Assembly (NCBI RefSeq): GCF_002738225.1
Contig: NZ_PEBQ01000063.1
Span: 1 to 64,000 of the forward strand
Length of the DNA stretch: 64,000 nt
DNA from: Acetobacter pomorum
Lineage (GTDB): Bacteria > Pseudomonadota > Alphaproteobacteria > Acetobacterales > Acetobacteraceae
Reading direction: 5' to 3'
Shown: positions 28,913 to 38,008 of the stretch, one piece after another
Numbering within the stretch: the stretch's first letter is position 1
Layout of the letters: each line of letters opens with the position of its first letter
Program-made: the position numbers and the translations under genes
The notes under the pieces: generated by a model
What the model was told of the DNA's origin: nothing
The model's database searches: none
The model's input: the letters and a program-made list of their open reading frames with translations, nothing else

Positions 28913-29530
28913 TCATTCTGGATCAAAACGACTGACCTCTATCCCTGTGCCCACCGGCAATAGAACGCTGGAAATACCAGGTAATGCACGTATGGCCTGC
29001 CCATAGCGTTTAACACCTTCCGTACCGGGGCGGATCATGTTGTCCGCCACAATAATGGCGCCCCGGTTAAGACGCGGATAAAACGCTTGCAGGCACGGCA
29101 CATAAAGATCTTTCCAAAGATCAACAAAAACAAAGTCTATTTTATCATCAAGCTCATCAATCATCCGTACGGCATCACCCACACGAAAATCCACCCAATC
29201 TGCCAAACCTGCCTGTTGCGACATGTGTTGGGCATAGGCAGATTTATATGCATGTAATTCCATTGTTATAAGCTTGCCTCCAGTTGCCCGTGCAGCTTCT
29301 GCAAGCCAAATGCCGGAATACCCAAAGGATGTACCCAGTTCCAGAATTGTTGGACGATTGAAGCTCTTGGCAAGGATATTCAATAACTGCCCTGTTTCCG
29401 GGCCGATGGCGCGCATGCGCTGGTCATGCCCACCATCGCGCCCGCCAGGAACTTCTACACGCGGCTGGCTGCGTTCGTGTTGGATACGTGCATGATAGAG
29501 AGTGAGAACCGCCTGAATTTTATCATCCAT
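28913..29530 (-). CDS. Class I SAM-dependent O-methyltransferase
   Basis: This 205-residue protein of the catechol/caffeoyl-CoA O-methyltransferase family (Methyltransf_3/24) has SAM motif LELGTSFGYSGIWLAEAA and acidic GKLITMELHAYKSAYA. The metal/Asp motif is IDFVFVDLWKDLY. Members methylate phenolic hydroxyls. The ATG at 29530 has GGAG eight bases upstream, while an in-frame GTG two codons earlier is too close to that site. It lies 37 bases after the PadR gene. A PadR regulator with a phenolic methyltransferase, next to a tannase-family esterase, suggests handling of plant phenolics. Confidence 0.85.
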   Translation of the reverse strand: MDDKIQAVLTLYHARIQHERSQPRVEVPGGRDGGHDQRMRAIGPETGQLLNILAKSFNRPTILELGTSFGYSGIWLAEAARATGGKLITMELHAYKSAYAQHMSQQAGLADWVDFRVGDAVRMIDELDDKIDFVFVDLWKDLYVPCLQAFYPRLNRGAIIVADNMIRPGTEGVKRYGQAIRALPGISSVLLPVGTGIEVSRFDPE

Positions 29531-29567
29531 AATCACTTCTCCTCTCTTTTGCCCTCAATTCCTGATC

Positions 29568-30158
29568 TTAGACTTGCCCAACACCCCGTGCAGCTTCATC
29601 AAGCAATGCTGCAATTTTTTCTTCTGCTTCAGGGTCAAGCCCTCCGTTCCGTAAGCGAAGGCGCAGGGCCATTTTCAAATTTTCCATGGCACGCAGAACA
29701 GGCATAGGGATATTTTTACGTCCACCTCTCCCTTCAGGTTCCACTGCGGCTGCACGAGAAAGAATTTCATCCAGACCAGCACGGTTTGCTGTGAGGTATG
29801 CCTCTCCCTCTGTCGTTATCTGGTAATTTTTGCGGCTTTCCCCTTCAGATGGACGAATATAGCCTGCTTCCTCCAGCCAAGTCAGTGTGGGGTAAATAAC
29901 ACCGGGGCTGGGTGTGTAACTTCCACCAAATTTTTCTTCAATGTCCTTAATAAGCTCATAACCGTAAGTTGGTTTTTCTGAAATCAGATTCAGCACCAGC
30001 AATCTGATTTCTCCATAATCAAAAAGTCTGCTGCGTCCACCGCGCCGTCCTTCTTTGCGGCCATGATGATGGCGATGCTTTCCTTCAGAGCCTGTTGCAC
30101 CTTCAGGAGAGAAAACCTGGCGGTTACGACCGCCTGCGTGTTTGTTTCTATGTTTCAT
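29568..30158 (-). CDS. PadR-family transcriptional regulator
   Basis: This 196-residue protein has a basic, Gly/His-rich N-terminal tail (about residues 1-45) and a PadR winged helix: LLVLNLISEKPTYGYELIKDI, then the PSPGVIYPTLTWLEEAGYI recognition region and wing. A C-terminal helical dimerisation part follows. PadR proteins usually repress genes for phenolic-acid stress and are released by the ligand. A cluster of AT-rich palindromes begins 3 bases upstream of its start (30161-30210) and fits self-repression. It heads an operon with the O-methyltransferase. Confidence 0.9.
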   Translation of the reverse strand: MKHRNKHAGGRNRQVFSPEGATGSEGKHRHHHGRKEGRRGGRSRLFDYGEIRLLVLNLISEKPTYGYELIKDIEEKFGGSYTPSPGVIYPTLTWLEEAGYIRPSEGESRKNYQITTEGEAYLTANRAGLDEILSRAAAVEPEGRGGRKNIPMPVLRAMENLKMALRLRLRNGGLDPEAEEKIAALLDEAARGVGQV

Positions 30159-30160
30159 AA

Positions 30161-30210
30161 TTCCGATATATATTCCGATATATCTGACGTCAAGATATAT
30201 CTAGATATAT
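30161..30210. promoter_or_regulatory. Palindrome cluster, probable PadR operator
   Basis: Two direct repeats of TTCCGATATAT(A/T) lie at 30161-30172 and 30173-30184. They are followed by the perfect palindrome TGACGTCA (30185-30192) and a perfect 16-bp palindrome ATATATCTAGATATAT (30195-30210). PadR operators are commonly ATAT-rich dyads, and this cluster sits directly in front of the padR start codon. Binding is inferred. Confidence 0.6.
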
Positions 30211-30425
30211 TTCTTATAATTCTTGCCGCGTTTACGGACACCTCCAAACAAGGCAGGCATAGGTAATCAATATTCTGCCGTATACACACAACTCTCATTT
30301 TTATGACATGCATGACGTTTTTATGAATACTTTGTTTAATATAAATGAATTTTTACAATATCACTCAAAAAGAAAAACAAACTCAGATACGTTGCGGCCG
30401 CCTTATGGGGAGATGAGACACCGCA

Positions 30426-32786
30426 ATGAAAAAATTCCTGATCCTGAGCACTGTTTGTTTATTTGCTCAAAACACCACAACAATCGCCAAAGCGAGTAGC
30501 AATCCGGAAAAACCCAAAAAACATGCTCCCCTAGCTACAAAAAAAACGGCTGCCATGCCGAAAGCCAAGGGTGAGAACGTAGATGTCGTCTCACGCAAAA
30601 CTGCAGGCGGCGGCATGATGGTAAAACAAACATCTGGCAAAACGATAAGCTCACTTTCCCATAGCTATATCGAAATGCAGTCTCCCACCTCCACGATTGA
30701 ATCTCTTATCCAGACTGTCCCTGGTGTGGTTTCAGCCAGTGAAGGACCACTGACAACCTCATTTTCCACCATTCATATTCGTGGCATGGCGCAGGCGGAA
30801 ATTGGTGTCACGCTAGAAGGTATGCCAGCCGCCAACCCGTTTACATACAGCACTTACACCCCTTCTCTTGTAGATAGTGAGAATATGGGCCAGGTGAATG
30901 TGATGCAGGGTTCGGTAGATATCAATTCACCAACCTATAACGCCACAGGTGCCGAAGTTTCTGCCACAGTCCGCCACCCGATGGACAAACAGAATGTACA
31001 TGTTGCGGCTTCTGGTGGATCTTACGGCACCAATAAAGACTTTATTCGCTACGATACGGGCGAAATTGGCCATTCCGGCGTGCGTGGTTTTGTATCAGGT
31101 TCCTATGCACGAAGTGATATGTGGCGCGGTGCTGGGGATATCAGAAAGTGGCATGTTGATGCTGCGCTTACAAAAAGCTGGGCTCCTGGCAGCCATTCAG
31201 AAGCCATTTTTGGATTTACGGATGCCGCTCAGGGTGAATGGCTTTATCCCTCCTTAGCGAACTGGAAAACCTACGGCACAAAATATGGGCTGAACAACCA
31301 GTATTATAATGGTGATACACACTATGTGGGGCTAAACGGCAAAAATACCGGAGCCATTTACGGCACACTCAAAAACCATTTCAGCTTTGGGCACGGTCTC
31401 AGCCTGGATGCTCAAGCCTACTCTGTCGAATTTCATGGTCCCTACTATTATGGAGAAACCGTTCCTGTTGCGAATGGTTATGCTGGAGCTGAAAAATATA
31501 AATATCTCGACAATTACCAAAACCTACCGGGATATGATCCCTCTGTCAGCAAACTCACATCTGTCGAAGTTTCAGACTGGTATACTATTTCTTCCGGCTT
31601 AACACTTACCGGACATTGGAAACATAAATTCAACACGCTTAATTTTACGTATTGGTATTCTTACGCGCAGGAAGCGGCCAGCCAGAAGTTTTATCCCGTT
31701 AACGGCAGCGGGCACTGGAACTCTAATGGCGCCCCTCTTACAGCCAATGGTGGCCTTCTTATTAACGAAGATAATGAAAACGCCTTACAGCAGCTAAACA
31801 GCTTTGCTGTGGACGATAAAATGTCTTTTCTGCATGATCGTCTGACTATTGATGGCGGCATTAGAATGGTGATGGCTAACCGCCAATACACCCAAGATCT
31901 GCCAGGGGTAACAGCAAGCAAATCCATTAAAAACGTATTTATTCCCTCACCTCAGGTTCTGATTAATTACCGCTTTAATCCCAATCATCAGATTTATGTG
32001 AACGGCACCACCGGCTACCATCTTCCTTCTGGCTTAAGCTCACAGCTTGCCTCTTACAGCTATAACACTGGCAAGGCGACATCTCTCCCGATGTCAGACT
32101 ACAAGCCGGAATACATGATTACGGAAGAAGTTGGATATCGTTACAGCGGCCTTTTCATGGCGAACCTGGCTGGCTTTCATTATAATGTGACAAACCATCA
32201 GGTTTCAGCCGTAAGCTATGAGCCAGGGTCCACTTCAACAATTTCACAGTTGATCAACGCTGGCGGCATGGAAGCCTATGGTATTCAGGCAGAACTTGCC
32301 ACGCGCCCTTGGCATCATATTAGTGGGTATGCATCTGGCCAGTATATGCACACAAAAAACGGGAACAATATTGCCTATGCAGGAGATTACCTTGCCACAA
32401 AAGGCAAGCAGGAAGTAGGTGCGCCACAATTTTCCGGCTCACTTGGGCTTACCTATAATGATGGCAAATGGTTCGGCAACTTTACGCTGCAATATACAGG
32501 CCGCCAGTATGCAACGCTTATGAACGACCAGAGTATTCCCGGTTACGTTACAGCCAATCTTGGCTTTGGCAGACGTTTGCCGCAGATTGGGCATGTCTCT
32601 CCAAAAATCAAGCTCAACCTCGTGAACCTTGGCGATAACCATTACCTTTCTTCAATGTATGGATATACAACCAACGCTAAAACACAGCATGGGGTTCTCA
32701 CCGGCAAAAGTCTATCAGGATCACAGCCCACCTATGTTATTGGTTCTCCATTTGTTGTGACAGCAACCCTTTCTGCTGATTTTTAA
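30426..32786 (+). CDS. TonB-dependent outer-membrane receptor
   Basis: This 786-residue receptor has a signal peptide (MKKFLILSTVCLFAQ) and a Lys-rich linker. The plug domain (about residues 85-190) contains TIESLIQTVPGVVSASEG and STIHIRGMAQAEIGVTLEGMP. The C-terminal beta barrel ends in ...SPFVVTATLSADF, with the terminal Phe needed for assembly. It imports an unidentified ligand across the outer membrane using TonB energy. No TonB, ExbB or ExbD gene is nearby. It is divergent from the PadR gene, with 267 bases between starts, so the PadR operator could affect it as well. Confidence 0.9.
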   Translation: MKKFLILSTVCLFAQNTTTIAKASSNPEKPKKHAPLATKKTAAMPKAKGENVDVVSRKTAGGGMMVKQTSGKTISSLSHSYIEMQSPTSTIESLIQTVPGVVSASEGPLTTSFSTIHIRGMAQAEIGVTLEGMPAANPFTYSTYTPSLVDSENMGQVNVMQGSVDINSPTYNATGAEVSATVRHPMDKQNVHVAASGGSYGTNKDFIRYDTGEIGHSGVRGFVSGSYARSDMWRGAGDIRKWHVDAALTKSWAPGSHSEAIFGFTDAAQGEWLYPSLANWKTYGTKYGLNNQYYNGDTHYVGLNGKNTGAIYGTLKNHFSFGHGLSLDAQAYSVEFHGPYYYGETVPVANGYAGAEKYKYLDNYQNLPGYDPSVSKLTSVEVSDWYTISSGLTLTGHWKHKFNTLNFTYWYSYAQEAASQKFYPVNGSGHWNSNGAPLTANGGLLINEDNENALQQLNSFAVDDKMSFLHDRLTIDGGIRMVMANRQYTQDLPGVTASKSIKNVFIPSPQVLINYRFNPNHQIYVNGTTGYHLPSGLSSQLASYSYNTGKATSLPMSDYKPEYMITEEVGYRYSGLFMANLAGFHYNVTNHQVSAVSYEPGSTSTISQLINAGGMEAYGIQAELATRPWHHISGYASGQYMHTKNGNNIAYAGDYLATKGKQEVGAPQFSGSLGLTYNDGKWFGNFTLQYTGRQYATLMNDQSIPGYVTANLGFGRRLPQIGHVSPKIKLNLVNLGDNHYLSSMYGYTTNAKTQHGVLTGKSLSGSQPTYVIGSPFVVTATLSADF

Positions 32787-32805
32787 TAACGCCTTCACGC
32801 ATACC

Positions 32806-32838
32806 CTGCCCTCCTGTTTATGAAAAAACAGGGGGCAG
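32806..32838. terminator. Hairpin between convergent genes
   Basis: CTGCCC and CCTGTT (32806-32818, with one bulged T) pair with AACAGG and GGGCAG (32827-32838). It lies midway between the ends of the TonB receptor gene and the radical SAM gene. It has no long T run, so it may work only as a weak shared terminator or as a 3' stabilising structure. Confidence 0.45.
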
Positions 32839-32852
32839 AACATACAGACAGA

Positions 32853-34454
32853 TTACGCTGGCAACAGTTCTGCTTCAGCAGAACGCTGGGGAGCAGGTGC
32901 ATGCCAGCGCCCTTGGTCTACATCATTGATTTCTTTATCAATTTCCTGCACCACTTGCCGTGAAAACGGACCAAGATGTAAATAAAGAGCACTGGTCATA
33001 ATCACATAGGGCAGCGCTTTTGGGTTATGCAGCCCGCAATCAATTATCATGCGCCAGAATTGTTTGGATGTTCCCGGACCCGCTGTGTGAATACGCAGCA
33101 ATAACCTTACAAAACTGCGCAAATCACCACGCACCATTTTATGCGCGCGCGTGCGTTTCAACATACGCCCCATCCGGCGTACACGGCCAAAATAGGCCAC
33201 AGGGTTATAAATTTCTGACAGCACTGTTCTGTAATCATTCAGTACGTCACGGCGCGGGCGTTTGGTTTCAAAGTTCAATCCGGCAGTACATTGGTCTCCA
33301 GACTGTGTTTGCTCCCCGCCGGAAAACAGGCGCCCTTCTGCCAACAGCCTGCGTGTAAGCTGTGTGGTTGGCAGGGCATATAATAACCCAACCATACAAA
33401 CAGGAATGGCTGTATCTTCAATACAATCAACCATTCCTGTGGCAACACTGCCTTTTTCACTATCAAAACCAACAATAAAACCAGCGTTTACAAAAATACC
33501 GGCTTCATGAATTCTGGTAATGCTTTCTTGCAAGCTGCGCCGTGTATTCTGCTTTTTCTGTGTCATGACCAGCGTGTCTGTATCCGGGCTTTCAATTCCG
33601 ATAAACACAGCAAAGAAGTTTGTTTCAGCCAGCCCCCGCAGTAAATCTGTATCATCAGCAAGATTGATGGATGCTTCAGTTGAAAATTCAAATGGAAATT
33701 TCTTTTTATTCTGCCAAAGTTTCAAATCTGGCAAAAACTTCTTGAGCGCTTTTTTATTGCCAATCAGGTTATCATCAACAAAATCCACATGCCCCCGATA
33801 CCCAAGAGCATAGAGCGCGTCCAATTCTGCCAGAACCTGTGCGTTGGTCTTGGTCCGAGGCACGCGACCATAAAGTTCAATAATATCGCAGAACTCGCAA
33901 CTAAACGGGCACCCGCGTGAAAACTGAATACCGACATGTAAATACTGATCCAGCTTTAGCAGATCAAAACGCGGCAATGGGCTTTTGGTCACATCGGTTT
34001 TGCCCATTGGAGCCTTAAAGACACCCTCCGCATCACCTTGATTCCAAGCGGTTACAAAGTCCGCCATGATTTCTTCAGCTTCACCAAGAACCTGAAAATT
34101 CGCCCTGCTATACAAAGCTGGGCTGGATGTGACATCTGGCCCCCCAACCACCACAGGCTTATTGCTAGCGCGACACATTTCTATAATACGCAAGGCATCA
34201 TTGCGCTGTGGGAGCATTCCGCCTGTCATAACCATATCAGCCCAGGCAAAATCCTCATCTGTCAGGGATTCAGTGTTCCGGTTCACCAGTTTAACTTCCC
34301 AATTTTTGGGAAGCAGCGCTGCAACCGTAATCAAACCAAGTGGCGCGGCTGGATAGCGTGCCCCAGCCAGATCACAGGCCTCTTTGTAATTCCAGAACGA
34401 ACTGGCGTTAAAAAGCGGAAAGATCATCAAGACCTTGCAGCAATCGGTTCTCAC
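32853..34454 (-). CDS. B12-binding domain radical SAM protein (DUF4070 type)
   Basis: This 533-residue protein has an N-terminal cobalamin-binding region (about residues 5-140, with PAAPLGLITVAALLP and VVVGGPDVTSSP) and a radical SAM barrel. The iron-sulfur site is CPFSCEFC (Cys182, Cys186, Cys189). A C-terminal DUF4070-like part follows. Proteins of this layout include the hopanoid C-2 methylase HpnP, and the overall pattern is similar, but I cannot assign the substrate. The GTG start at 34454 is backed by AAGGA seven bases upstream. It would need cobalamin, and cobQ lies elsewhere in this window. Confidence 0.8.
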   Translation of the reverse strand: MRTDCCKVLMIFPLFNASSFWNYKEACDLAGARYPAAPLGLITVAALLPKNWEVKLVNRNTESLTDEDFAWADMVMTGGMLPQRNDALRIIEMCRASNKPVVVGGPDVTSSPALYSRANFQVLGEAEEIMADFVTAWNQGDAEGVFKAPMGKTDVTKSPLPRFDLLKLDQYLHVGIQFSRGCPFSCEFCDIIELYGRVPRTKTNAQVLAELDALYALGYRGHVDFVDDNLIGNKKALKKFLPDLKLWQNKKKFPFEFSTEASINLADDTDLLRGLAETNFFAVFIGIESPDTDTLVMTQKKQNTRRSLQESITRIHEAGIFVNAGFIVGFDSEKGSVATGMVDCIEDTAIPVCMVGLLYALPTTQLTRRLLAEGRLFSGGEQTQSGDQCTAGLNFETKRPRRDVLNDYRTVLSEIYNPVAYFGRVRRMGRMLKRTRAHKMVRGDLRSFVRLLLRIHTAGPGTSKQFWRMIIDCGLHNPKALPYVIMTSALYLHLGPFSRQVVQEIDKEINDVDQGRWHAPAPQRSAEAELLPA

Positions 34455-34744
34455 GGAGATATCCTTTGATTGAACAACTGATCACAATCAAAGTTGACGA
34501 TCTCTCGCTTGCTTCGACGGCGCACAGACCCCTGAAGGGCTTGGTTTCATATGGAGGGTGAAATGCTCTGGACACCTTACCATATGGGCGTCGGATCTGA
34601 GAGCTTTGGGCGGCAAAGGCCAGTAAAAGGCCGTTATACGACCTCTCATCTGAGTGAGCGCTGCTTATACTCTGAATTGGAGCTTTATTGCAAATCGCTC
34701 ATCGTTCCAGATTTGCTGCCCAGAGCTCAAAGAAAAATACAAAT

Positions 34745-35266
34745 TTATTGCGGCAGATTTTTCGCCAATCTCAGATGTTCTTCAAGCGTGGGAACAGTCT
34801 CTGCTGCCCATTTTTTCAAAGCTGGATTATCACCATTTTTGGCATAACGCTGAAAGAGCGAGAGGGCATTTTCATGCGCTGATATTTGATCATCACGGTA
34901 TTGCCGAACAAAACTTTGGCCATGCAGGGTATGCAGTGTTTCCAGTTTTTTCTGGCTTAAATCATCCGTATCCACTGGCAATGTATTGGTTATGTTATTA
35001 TCACTCAAAATCTGCTTCAACTCGGCTGATGTTTTGTGATGATCTTCTATCATCTTAGAGGCAAAATCTTTAAGAGAAGGTTCTGAAAGAGCAAGCTGGC
35101 TGGATTGTATCTCAAAAAGATCACTCCATACGACACTTCGAATAAAATCATCTGTTTTAGGAGCTATGCCCATAACAGAATTGATGCCCGTGCGTTCTGG
35201 CAATGATTGCGCAAATACCGGCGTAGCCACGCACAACGCAGCAGCAAGAAAGTACATCTTTTTCAT
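34745..35266 (-). CDS. DUF4142 exported protein
   Basis: This 173-residue protein has a signal peptide (MKKMYFLAAALCVATPVFAQ) and a helical, ferritin-like DUF4142 domain: DDFIRSVVWSDLFEIQSSQLAL, then ASKMIEDHHKTSAELKQIL and a final WAAETVPTLEEHLRLA. The conserved His-His and Glu residues recall a metal-binding four-helix bundle, but the family function is unknown. Of two close ATG codons I chose 35266, because AGGA is eight bases upstream of it and only about two from the other. Confidence 0.85.
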   Translation of the reverse strand: MKKMYFLAAALCVATPVFAQSLPERTGINSVMGIAPKTDDFIRSVVWSDLFEIQSSQLALSEPSLKDFASKMIEDHHKTSAELKQILSDNNITNTLPVDTDDLSQKKLETLHTLHGQSFVRQYRDDQISAHENALSLFQRYAKNGDNPALKKWAAETVPTLEEHLRLAKNLPQ

Positions 35267-35494
35267 TGACATTGTCCTTTTAAAAAGCAGCTCTTTTCTT
35301 GAAAAGAAGGAATATCCGCAAAGTGACAAAGCGTTGAACGAAGTTTTTTGCGGAAAGTTGCACTTAACAAAAGAACAATCCACTTATGAATTTATTTTTA
35401 TTTATATAAACCCATCACAAAATGCTGGCGATGTTTTTGGTGCCCTGCCCTTTTAAATAGCGACCAGAACAAAAAGCACCTGATATCTTATAAC

Positions 35495-37765
35495 TTAAAG
35501 ATCTACGCTAACCGAAAACTTAAAAGTTTCTGGATCTCCCATAACGAGATTGCTTTGATACACAGATGCCCAATACCGTTGATTACCAACATTATCCACT
35601 TCAAACCGGGCAGTAAGAGGCTTATTGTGCAGAAGAAAAGTATAGCGCGCCCCAAGGTCAAACCGGGACCAGGCCGGTAAATGCGCTGAATTGACGTTAT
35701 TAAACTGTTGCTTGCCTGTGCTTATAACGCGGCCAACAAGCGTTAGACCTTTTACGAAAGGAACGTCATATTCCAGATTTCCGTTGATGGTATAATTTGG
35801 AATACCAATAACGGTTTTGCCATTATAAGTATCCCCCTCCGTATGTACCTGCTTTGCATCAATAAGCGTTAAACCGCCATTAAACCGCAAACCCGGCAGA
35901 ACCTCGCCATTAAAGGTAAGTTCCATGCCACGGTTTCTCTGCTTGCCACTTTGGGTATAGATAGATTCGCCGCTGTCTCCATACGGTTCTGTCATCCCAT
36001 ATGGCATGGATGTCTGAAAAAATGCGACACCGGCAGAAAAACGCCCGACATCATACTTGGCACCGACCTCATACTGCGTGCTCTGATACGGTGCAAAGGT
36101 TTGCCCCGCATTTACATAGGTGGAACCAACAGTGGTGCCAGCAGAAAGCCCCTGAATACGATTGAAATACAGTGCGAAATTCTTAACCGGGTGCACCACA
36201 AGGCCGATAACAGGAGAAAATGCTGAAGAATTATAATGCGAGAGCAATTCTCCGCTTCCGTAATTAAAGGAATCTGACAAAATATCCTGATAACGAAAGC
36301 CGCCAGTCAGTGCGATCCGGTCATGCCAGAATGTCATCGTATCAGACAGAAACAGGCTATAAAGCTTGTTCCATGCAACACGTCCGGGGTTATGTAAATT
36401 TCCAGCGCCCCAAGTTTCATTAGGGGTAAACTGGGTGGGATGATAAATGTTCCCCGCTTGCCCAAGTAGGCTCATAGCATAAGCAGAATCTGATTCTTCC
36501 CAAATTGCGGAACCACCTGCATTGATTTCATGTTTAATAAAGCCGGTATTGATATGCGCCCGCACCCCTGCCTGGGTTGCCTCGTTCATAACATTATAAG
36601 CATCTGCCATGGCACCTACCGAACCATCTCCTGTACGGGAGTTGGTTAGTTGGGTGGTTGCATAATTACCCATTTCATTGCCACTCTGGGCACCAAATTT
36701 TGCGTATGTGGTAATATGCTCTCCAAAATCATGCTCAATATTCAACGTGCCAAACAGGTAGGAAAGATCTGTATAAGCCCAATGTTGCCCCCAGTTTTTT
36801 GAAGGAGACGTTGCCTTGGGTGCGGGCATATCTGTTGCAAGGCTGGAAACAATAATGGCACTACGCCCACCAAAAACCTGCTGTTTCTGGTAATTCATGC
36901 TCATATTGATGCGCGTATCATCATTATGCCAATCAAAGGATCCCCCAAGGGCTATATCATCATGCCGTTCACCTTTGATGGGTGTTTCACCATCCATGCC
37001 TGCCGCGTTAAAGCGAAAACCATAGGCACGGTCCTTGCCAAACCGGCGGCTTATGTCAAAAGCCCCTCCCCCTTGCCCGCTACTTGTATAATCACCTGTT
37101 ACACGTGTGATATCTGTAGATGTGGCCCGCTTGGGAATGAGGTTTACGTTGCCACCAATGGCCGACCCTCCCGGTGCGGCACCATTTAAAAATGCGCTTG
37201 CACCATTTAAAACCTGAACAGAATCATAAAGTTGAGGGGAAACAAGCTGACGCGGCGTAACCCCATATAAACCATCAATTGCAATATCATCCCCATAGAG
37301 CGTAAAGCCACGGATCTGAAAAAGCTGGGCGTAATTCCCATAGCCCATTGTGGTGCGTACTGTGGGATCATTCAGCAAAACATCCCCCAGCGTTTGTGAC
37401 TGCTGGTTTAAAATCAGACTGGAATTATAGCTCCGTATATTAAAGGGAACATCCAGCCCCTTTTTGTGGCCCAAGGCCCCTAGATCTCCACCATTTGTTA
37501 CATACATACGATTACTGCGGGCAGCTTTTACAACCAGATCTTCCTGTTTTGCCGCAACAGGACCTTGCGTTTCCTGAGTCTGTTTTTGCGTGGTCTTTTT
37601 TACACGTGCTCCCTTCAAATGTTTTTTATCTGAAGCAGAAGCTGGTTGATGCAAAAGCACCGTACCTTCCGCTCTTACGTGAGCCGTAAAGAAAACGCCC
37701 TCTCCCAAACCTGCAAGTAGGCTGGAAACACAAAGCGTATTCAAACAAAACACACGAAAACTCAT
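35495..37765 (-). CDS. TonB-dependent siderophore receptor
   Basis: This 756-residue outer-membrane receptor has a signal peptide (cleavage near VRAEG) and a TonB-box region around EDLVVKAA (about residues 73-80). The plug contains TLGDVLLNDPTVRTT and the siderophore-receptor signature NGASAFLNGAAPGGSAIGG. The 22-strand-type barrel ends in FKFSVSVDL. It resembles FhuE/FpvA-like ferric-siderophore receptors. A Fur-box-like palindrome 41-59 bases upstream fits iron repression. Confidence 0.9.
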   Translation of the reverse strand: MSFRVFCLNTLCVSSLLAGLGEGVFFTAHVRAEGTVLLHQPASASDKKHLKGARVKKTTQKQTQETQGPVAAKQEDLVVKAARSNRMYVTNGGDLGALGHKKGLDVPFNIRSYNSSLILNQQSQTLGDVLLNDPTVRTTMGYGNYAQLFQIRGFTLYGDDIAIDGLYGVTPRQLVSPQLYDSVQVLNGASAFLNGAAPGGSAIGGNVNLIPKRATSTDITRVTGDYTSSGQGGGAFDISRRFGKDRAYGFRFNAAGMDGETPIKGERHDDIALGGSFDWHNDDTRINMSMNYQKQQVFGGRSAIIVSSLATDMPAPKATSPSKNWGQHWAYTDLSYLFGTLNIEHDFGEHITTYAKFGAQSGNEMGNYATTQLTNSRTGDGSVGAMADAYNVMNEATQAGVRAHINTGFIKHEINAGGSAIWEESDSAYAMSLLGQAGNIYHPTQFTPNETWGAGNLHNPGRVAWNKLYSLFLSDTMTFWHDRIALTGGFRYQDILSDSFNYGSGELLSHYNSSAFSPVIGLVVHPVKNFALYFNRIQGLSAGTTVGSTYVNAGQTFAPYQSTQYEVGAKYDVGRFSAGVAFFQTSMPYGMTEPYGDSGESIYTQSGKQRNRGMELTFNGEVLPGLRFNGGLTLIDAKQVHTEGDTYNGKTVIGIPNYTINGNLEYDVPFVKGLTLVGRVISTGKQQFNNVNSAHLPAWSRFDLGARYTFLLHNKPLTARFEVDNVGNQRYWASVYQSNLVMGDPETFKFSVSVDL

Positions 37766-37805
37766 TGCAAGGCTCTCTAGATAGGAATCTTTCGCAGCTT
37801 ATTAA

Positions 37806-37824
37806 GCAATTAAGAATAAATTGC
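37806..37824. promoter_or_regulatory. Fur-box-like palindrome upstream of the siderophore receptor
   Basis: GCAATT (37806-37811) and AATTGC (37819-37824) form an inverted repeat around AAGAATA. The total of 19 bases, with a 9-1-9 layout, is the size of a classical Fur site. It lies 41-59 bases upstream of the receptor start. The match to Fur is by shape and location only. Confidence 0.45.
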
Positions 37825-37920
37825 AAGTTCAGATTTCCCTGTGCGGCCGCACACTGCCGCATGAAACGCTTCAACAAAAACCACGTTAATGAGCTTTGCG
37901 AATGTGTTTTTTGAACCCAC

Positions 37921-37960
37921 CAAAAAACAAAAAAAGGGGTAGGAAAAGCACCTACCCCTT
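37921..37960 (-). terminator. Rho-independent terminator after the mscS-type gene
   Basis: Read on the minus strand, AAGGGGTAGG pairs with CCTACCCCTT around a 7-base loop (37934-37960) and is followed by TTTGTTTTTTG. It lies 48 bases beyond the stop of the mechanosensitive channel gene at 38009. Confidence 0.88.
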
Positions 37961-38008
37961 TGCCAGAATTGGAAGCTCTATTTTAAACTTCCAAACAATT
38001 TGCCCTAG

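Noticed and set aside
34551..34847. 98-codon plus-strand frame as a gene
   Set aside because: It overlaps the DUF4142 gene antisense and shows no family motif; kept only as a low-interest finding.
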